A DNA stretch of 26,323 nucleotides from an uncultured Clostridia bacterium. GTDB taxonomy: Bacteria; Bacillota; Clostridia; TANB77; CAG-508. The position numbers and the translations under genes were made by a program. Below the pieces are notes generated by a model. It did not search any database, was not told where the DNA came from, and saw nothing but the letters and a program-made list of their open reading frames with translations. Of the stretch, positions 21,699-26,323 are shown one piece after another; the first letter of the stretch is position 1; each line of letters begins with the position of its first letter. The stretch covers positions 1 through 26,323 of the forward strand of contig CAKPKQ010000015.1 in the NCBI GenBank assembly GCA_934167305.1, given 5' to 3'.

Positions 21699-23732
21699 AT
21701 GAAATACGAAAATTTAGAATTTGAAAAAGCATTAAAACAAGAATGGTTAGTTACAAATGGAATTGGAGGATATAGTAGTTCTAGTATCTTAGGTATTAAT
21801 ACTCGAAAATACCATGGATTATTAGTAGCACCATTGAATCCACCTGGAAATAGAAATGTAATTTTATCTAAAGTTGATGAATGCTTTGAGAGTGGCGGAA
21901 AAGAATATCCAATATATTCTAATATTGGAAAAGACTATATTTCAAAAGGATATCAATATTTAAAATCATTTGAAAAGGAATATATTCCAATATTTACATA
22001 TGAAGTGGATGGAGCAATTATAAAGAAATACGTATGCATGGAATATGGGAAAAATACAGTGTGCGTATTATATAATATAAAAAATAATGAAAAAAGAACG
22101 AAGTTTAAAATAGCTCCAATAATGAATTTTAGGGATTTTCATACAACAACACCAAATGCTAAATTTGATTTAAAACAAGAAATTAAAGATACAAAAATTA
22201 AAGTAATTATAAATAACAGAAACCAAAATCCAGTATATATGAAAGTATCAGAAGGAAAATATGTACAACATTTTGATGATACTTTTAAAAATATGTATTA
22301 CATAGAAGAAGAAAAAAGAGGACAAGGAGCAGAAGAAAATTTATCTGTTCCAGGTGTGTTTGAAGTAAAATTAAGAGCAAATGAAGAAAAATTCATTACA
22401 TTTATCTGTTCTTTAGAAGAAAATATAGATGAACTAGATGGCAAAACATTAATAAATAAAGAAATAGTACGTATAACAAGTGAATTATATGACTCATATT
22501 TATTAAATACCAAAAAAGAATATTCAGAACAATATAAAACTTTGATGAGAGATTATATAATTGCATCAGACAATTTTGTCGTATATAGGCCAGCATTTGC
22601 TCTATATACAATAATTGCAGGATATCCGTGGTTCTTAGACTGGGGAAGAGATGCACTAATTTCTTTTGAAGGAACGGTACTTATTCCAAGAAGATTTAAT
22701 ATTGCAAAAGAAATATTACTAACATTTGTAAGAGATATAAAATATGGATTAGTACCAAACGGCTACTCTGGATATGATGGAAGACCATTGTATAATAGTG
22801 TTGATGCGTCACTACTACTATTTGAACAAGTTAGAAAGTATTTAGAATATACTCATGATTATGAATTTTTAAAATCTCAATTATATGATACATTAAAGAG
22901 AGTAATAGAAGCGTATATAACGGGAATAGATTTAGATGGAAACAATATTCACCTAGACAATGATGATGGACTACTATCATCTGGTACACCACAAATACAA
23001 AATACATGGATGGATGCAAAAATTGGAAACATTGTTGTAACACCTAGAAATGGAAAAGCAATAGAAGTAAATTCTTTGTGGTATAATGCACTAAAAATAA
23101 TGGAAAACTTTGCAAATTTATACAAAGAAAAAGACTTAGCAAAGAAATATGCTGACTTAGCGAAAAAATGTAAGGAAAACTTTATAAAAAAATTTTACAA
23201 CAAAAAAAGAAAGTGTTTTGATGATCTAGTAGGCGATAATTCGATTAGACCAAACCAATTATTTGCAATTGGTTTGTATTATCCAGTTGTTGACCCTAAA
23301 ACAGATGAGGCAAAAACTGCATTTGAAACGGTCACAAAAAAATTGCTAACACCATATGGGCTAAAAACATTAGCCAAAGGTGAAAAATGCTATAGAGAAA
23401 TATATGAAGGAGACCAAATAAAAAGAGATATGAGCTATCACCAAGGAATTACTTGGCCATGGCTTTTAGGTATTTATTCTGATAGCTTTTTAAATATTAT
23501 AAATTCAGAAAAAAATAAAACAAAAAAGAAAGAATTGGAAGCAAAATATATTGAATTTGCAGAAAATGTTGAAAAAACGTTCTATGAGGAAATGTATAAT
23601 AGGTCGACTGTTGGAAGTATAAGTGAAATATATGATTCTGCAAAGCCATATGAAGCAAAAGGAGCATATGCACAAGCATGGTCAGTGGCAGAAGTATTTA
23701 GAATTATTATCAAAAATCACAATAGACGTTAG
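21699..23732 (+). CDS. Glycogen debranching enzyme (amylo-alpha-1,6-glucosidase, GH133 type)
   Basis: The 677-residue protein combines the N-terminal beta domain (EWLVTNGIGGYSSSSILG, NTRKYHGLLVAP, NPPGNRNV) with the C-terminal six-hairpin barrel of archaeal/bacterial amylo-1,6-glucosidases: ASDNFVV, YPWFLDWGRDALISFEG near residue 310, GLVPNGYSG, YNSVDASL, TWMDAK, MSYHQGITWPW and AYAQAWSVAEV. It hydrolyses alpha-1,6 branches of glycogen or starch-derived limit dextrins, in the cytoplasm as no signal peptide is seen. The start follows AGGGG. It is 23 bases after yvcK and 19 before ruvC, consistent with one transcript. Confidence 0.92.
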   Translation: MKYENLEFEKALKQEWLVTNGIGGYSSSSILGINTRKYHGLLVAPLNPPGNRNVILSKVDECFESGGKEYPIYSNIGKDYISKGYQYLKSFEKEYIPIFTYEVDGAIIKKYVCMEYGKNTVCVLYNIKNNEKRTKFKIAPIMNFRDFHTTTPNAKFDLKQEIKDTKIKVIINNRNQNPVYMKVSEGKYVQHFDDTFKNMYYIEEEKRGQGAEENLSVPGVFEVKLRANEEKFITFICSLEENIDELDGKTLINKEIVRITSELYDSYLLNTKKEYSEQYKTLMRDYIIASDNFVVYRPAFALYTIIAGYPWFLDWGRDALISFEGTVLIPRRFNIAKEILLTFVRDIKYGLVPNGYSGYDGRPLYNSVDASLLLFEQVRKYLEYTHDYEFLKSQLYDTLKRVIEAYITGIDLDGNNIHLDNDDGLLSSGTPQIQNTWMDAKIGNIVVTPRNGKAIEVNSLWYNALKIMENFANLYKEKDLAKKYADLAKKCKENFIKKFYNKKRKCFDDLVGDNSIRPNQLFAIGLYYPVVDPKTDEAKTAFETVTKKLLTPYGLKTLAKGEKCYREIYEGDQIKRDMSYHQGITWPWLLGIYSDSFLNIINSEKNKTKKKELEAKYIEFAENVEKTFYEEMYNRSTVGSISEIYDSAKPYEAKGAYAQAWSVAEVFRIIIKNHNRR

Positions 23733-23751
23733 AAATAAGAAAAGAGGAAAA

Positions 23752-24237
23752 ATGAGAATATTAGGAATTGACCCTGGTTTTGCAATAACAGGATATAGCA
23801 TAATAGATTATATAGGAAACAAATTTAAGTTAATAGCATCTGGAGCAGTACTTACAAAAGCAGGAGAATCATTTCCGCAAAGATTGTTAAAACTTAATAA
23901 TGATCTAGAAGAAATAATAGATACATATAAACCAGATGCAATATCTGTGGAAGAGTTATTTTTTAACAATAACGCAAAAACTGCTATAAATGTAGCACAA
24001 GCAAGAGGAGTAATACTTGTAGTTGGATGTAGAAAAGGAGTACCTACTTATGAGTATACACCACTTCAAATAAAACAATCAGTAGTTGGATACGGAAGAG
24101 CTGATAAAATACAGGTGCAAAAAATGGTAAAAACAATATTAAAAGTAGAAAATTTACCAAAACTAGACGATACAACAGACAGCATGGCAGCAGCAATATG
24201 CCATGCACACTCAGCAAAATTCTCAGAAAAATTATAA
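23752..24237 (+). CDS. ruvC: Holliday junction resolvase RuvC
   Basis: RuvC cuts Holliday junctions during homologous recombination, normally together with RuvAB. I chose ATG 23752 after AGAGGA, giving 161 residues, as the family begins there (MRILGIDPG). Catalytic acids are present: D7, E67 (SVEELFF), D140 and D143 (DDTTDSMAAAICHAH). ruvA and ruvB are not next to it. The stop codon's last A is the first base of the palindromic repeat. Confidence 0.95.
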   Translation: MRILGIDPGFAITGYSIIDYIGNKFKLIASGAVLTKAGESFPQRLLKLNNDLEEIIDTYKPDAISVEELFFNNNAKTAINVAQARGVILVVGCRKGVPTYEYTPLQIKQSVVGYGRADKIQVQKMVKTILKVENLPKLDDTTDSMAAAICHAHSAKFSEKL

Positions 24238-24357
24238 TGTCAGTTTGGGGACGTTTCTTTAACTGACAAAAATGTCACTTCGGGGACATATCTTAAGGGT
24301 AGAAGTGTCCCTCGACTGACAAAAATGTCAGTTAAAGATACGTCCCCAAACTGACAT
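24237..24357. repeat. 121-bp palindromic REP/MITE-like element
   Basis: Outer arms 24237-24268 and 24326-24357 are inverted copies over 32 bp with one mismatch. The inner part holds a second, weaker pairing (GGGACA/TGTCCC near 24285-24310). The GGGGACGT...TGACA pattern is of the type seen in clostridial REP-like repeats that are mobilised by IS200-related (RAYT) transposases; that link is recalled, not shown here. It fills the ruvC-holA gap exactly. Confidence 0.8.
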
Positions 24358-24372
24358 GAAAGGAAAAAAGTG

Positions 24373-25377
24373 ATGGCGATATATTTATTTTATGGTGAGG
24401 AGACATACTTATTAGAAACAAGAATTAAAAAGATAAAAAAAGAGTTTGCACAGCTTGTTCAAGGTATAAACTTTATTCAAATTGATGATACAAATGTAGC
24501 AGAGCTGATTTCAGATTTAGAAACTCCAGCGTTTGGTTTTGATAAGAAACTTATTATTGCCAAAAATACGGGACTATTTAAGAAAGAGAAAAAATCTAAT
24601 AAATCTGATACAAAAAAGAAAAAGAATGATGAAAGCAAATTGCCATTATATGAAAAAATTGCTAAGTACATAGAAAATAATAAGGATGATTTAAAAGATT
24701 CAGTAGATTTACTTTTTATAGAACAAGAAGTTGATAAAAATTCTTTATATCAAACAATTGATAAAATTGGAGAAGTAAAGGAATTTACTCTTTTAAAGTT
24801 ACCTGAGTTGATTACGAATATAAGAAAAATAGCATTAGCATATAAAGTAAATATCAATGATGAAACAGCAAAATACTTAGTGGAATGCTGTGGAACAAGT
24901 ATGCAGGACTTGATAAATGAAATACGAAAATTGATAGAGTATAAAGGGGAAAATAATACTATTACTAAGCAAGATGTTGATTTGTTGTGCACTAAACAAA
25001 TACAAGCAGTTATTTTTGATTTGACTGATAATCTTGGAAAAAAGGAGACAGGAAAGGCTTTAGCAATATATAATGGGTTAATTAGTAATAAAGAGCCAAT
25101 CCAAAAAATATTAATTACATTGTACAATCATTTCAAAAAGTTATATATTATAAAAATTGCTGAAAAATATAATGAAGATGTAGCTACGGCTATGAATTTA
25201 AAACCAAATCAACTATTTTTAGTTGGAAAATATAAAGGACAAGCACGTTACTTTAATGTACAAGAATTAAGAGAAATATTAAATGCTTTAATAGAATTGG
25301 ATGCAAACTACAAAGTAGGATTAATTTCATTAGAAATAGGAATGGAAGCTATATTGTGCAGGTATTGTTCTAAGTAA
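24373..25377 (+). CDS. holA: DNA polymerase III delta subunit
   Basis: HolA is the clamp-loader subunit that opens the beta clamp. Start ATG 24373 follows AAAGGA by eight bases; GTG 24370 is possible. The 334 residues fit the family: IYLFYGEETYLLETRIKKI at the N-terminus, the Lys/Ser-rich KKKKNDESK insert near residue 75, then KLPELITNIRKIA, LVECCGTSMQDLINEIRKL and the C-terminal domain (NEPIQKILITLYNHFKKLY-like, AMNLKPNQLF, YKVGLISLEIGMEAIL). It lies after the palindromic element that separates it from ruvC. Confidence 0.9.
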   Translation: MAIYLFYGEETYLLETRIKKIKKEFAQLVQGINFIQIDDTNVAELISDLETPAFGFDKKLIIAKNTGLFKKEKKSNKSDTKKKKNDESKLPLYEKIAKYIENNKDDLKDSVDLLFIEQEVDKNSLYQTIDKIGEVKEFTLLKLPELITNIRKIALAYKVNINDETAKYLVECCGTSMQDLINEIRKLIEYKGENNTITKQDVDLLCTKQIQAVIFDLTDNLGKKETGKALAIYNGLISNKEPIQKILITLYNHFKKLYIIKIAEKYNEDVATAMNLKPNQLFLVGKYKGQARYFNVQELREILNALIELDANYKVGLISLEIGMEAILCRYCSK

Positions 25378-25417
25378 ATGCTATGTGAACTTGAAATTTG
25401 ATATATAATTTTTCTAT

Positions 25418-25444
25418 AAAAAACGGACGTAAAGTTCGTTTTTT
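25418..25444 (+). terminator. Terminator after holA
   Basis: An 11-bp stem (25418-25428 with 25434-25444, one G-T pair), loop GTAAA, runs into T8. Confidence 0.85.
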
Positions 25445-25492
25445 TTGTATATTTAGAGAGAAGAGAAATAAAATATATAAAGGAGGATATAT

Positions 25493-25969
25493 ATGAAAAA
25501 TTCAAAAATTAAAGTTTTTATTAAAGCAATTATAATACCTGTAATAGTTGGTGGAGTTGTTGGACTTATAATATCAAAATCAATAGATTATAATACTTTA
25601 CAAAAGCCACCATTATCACCGCCAAGTATATTGTTTCCAATAGTATGGACACTATTATATGTTTTAATGGGAATATCATATGGAATATTAGAGATAAATA
25701 AACTAGTAGATAAGAAAATAAATGTGATTTATTATTTACAATTAGCCGTTAATGCCCTATGGTCGATAATCTTTTTTACGCTCAAATGGAGGCTGTTTGC
25801 ATTTATATGGATAATATTACTTGATATACTTGTAATAATAATGATAAAGAAATTTTATGACAAAAATAAAACTGCAGGATTACTTCAAATACCATATATA
25901 ATATGGACACTATTTGCTACTTATTTAAATTTTGGAGTATATTTATTAAATAGAGGTACTTTTATGTAA
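25493..25969 (+). CDS. TspO/MBR-family membrane protein
   Basis: The 158-residue protein has five hydrophobic helices and TspO landmarks: KPPLSPPSILFPIVWTLLYVLMG (about 38-60) and AVNALWSIIFF (82-92), with a further WTLF near the end. TspO proteins bind porphyrins or sterols and are involved in stress responses and photosensory regulation; in Clostridia the role is unclear. AAAGGAGG precedes the start. A stem-loop overlaps its stop codon. Confidence 0.88.
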   Translation: MKNSKIKVFIKAIIIPVIVGGVVGLIISKSIDYNTLQKPPLSPPSILFPIVWTLLYVLMGISYGILEINKLVDKKINVIYYLQLAVNALWSIIFFTLKWRLFAFIWIILLDILVIIMIKKFYDKNKTAGLLQIPYIIWTLFATYLNFGVYLLNRGTFM

Positions 25970-25984
25970 AAAAGTACCTCTATT
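25949..25984 (+). terminator. Stem-loop at the end of the TspO gene
   Basis: A perfect 15-bp stem (25949-25963 with 25970-25984) encloses the TAA stop in its loop. There is no T-run after it; it may be a weak terminator or a 3'-end stabiliser. Confidence 0.55.
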
Positions 25985-25987
25985 ATG

Positions 25988-26016
25988 TGGAAAATTGTAA
26001 AAATATATGGTATAAT
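25988..26016 (+). promoter_or_regulatory. Promoter of the last gene
   Basis: TGGAAA (25988-25993), 17-bp spacer, TATAAT (26011-26016), 35 bp before the start codon. The same pair is seen at the recombinase gene. Confidence 0.6.
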
Positions 26017-26050
26017 AATCAGACAGGAAAAAAGAGAGGAATGAGAAGTA

Positions 26051-26323
26051 ATGCCAAACTGGAGAGTCCACATGGAAATAGCAAAAAGGCTAAATGAAAA
26101 ATTAAATTTTAATGATGAAGATTTGAATCTGTTTTTATTAGGTAGTATAGCACCAGACATAAATAATGGATATATTATTAAGGATGTTTCTAAAATTTGT
26201 GATCATGGACAAACTCATTTATATAAAGAAGAAGATCACTCAACATATACTAATTTTTATAGTAAATATCTAAATATACTTGAAACAAACCCGGTAGCTT
26301 ATGGCTATTTTATTCATTTATAT
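26051..26323 (+). CDS. Zinc-dependent phospholipase C-like protein (N-terminal part)
   Basis: The start follows GAGAGGA; the frame runs off the right edge. The 91 visible residues begin MPNWRVHMEIAKRL and contain LFLLGSIAPDI, then HLYKEEDHS and GYFIHLY, the pattern of the zinc-dependent phospholipase C family (metal ligands H7, the APD Asp and later His). No signal peptide is visible, so it is probably cytoplasmic and may not be a secreted toxin; many clostridial members have unknown substrates. Confidence 0.7.
   Translation, partial: MPNWRVHMEIAKRLNEKLNFNDEDLNLFLLGSIAPDINNGYIIKDVSKICDHGQTHLYKEEDHSTYTNFYSKYLNILETNPVAYGYFIHLY

Noticed and set aside
1..26323. CRISPR array, rRNA genes or known riboswitch classes.
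   Set aside because: No regularly spaced repeats, no rRNA sequence and no recognisable riboswitch core were seen on reading through the window.

Overview
The window is very AT-rich with A/T-ending codons, Gram-positive -35/-10 promoters, AGGAGG-type ribosome binding sites and intrinsic terminators. With a cell-wall (IPQTG) anchored protein, a SpoVT sporulation-regulator remnant and a Spo0A-like regulator, this points to a low-GC Clostridia-like Firmicute from a spore-forming lineage, perhaps an uncultured gut species. The species cannot be named from the sequence.

Left part (1 to about 8840) looks like an integrated mobile element, or an element plus accessory genes. It opens inside a PcfJ-like gene. 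An unknown 100-residue protein, a CYTH-domain protein with a LysR regulator, and a convergent pair follow: a radical SAM protein fused to a degenerate response-regulator receiver, facing a Spo0A-like response regulator. A hairpin-rich leader then precedes a sigma-region-4-like protein, a hairpin-rich block without a convincing gene, several small mobile-element-type genes (one frameshifted) and a large serine recombinase. The recombinase frame runs without a stop into the 3' five-sixths of spoVT, so the element is inserted inside spoVT and this is its right junction. The missing 5' end of spoVT (about 30 codons) is not in the window.

Central part (about 9430 to 16240): a small gene with a repeated FxxQE motif, then the lower-glycolysis cluster gap, pgk, tpiA, gpmI, eno, which converts glyceraldehyde-3-phosphate to phosphoenolpyruvate. 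No cggR-type regulator precedes it. A tRNA-Gln(CTG) follows, preceded by a duplicated 5' piece of itself with a GC-rich insert between the copies.

Right part (16280 to the end): a sortase-type surface VWA protein (minus), a small membrane protein (plus), a TM2/DUF2752 pair (minus), then murB, yvcK-like, glycogen debranching enzyme and ruvC in a tight run. A 121-bp REP/MITE-like palindromic element separates ruvC from holA. A TspO-family membrane protein and the start of a zinc-dependent phospholipase C-like protein end the window. The YvcK-like protein lacks the usual glycine/serine-rich active-site loop.
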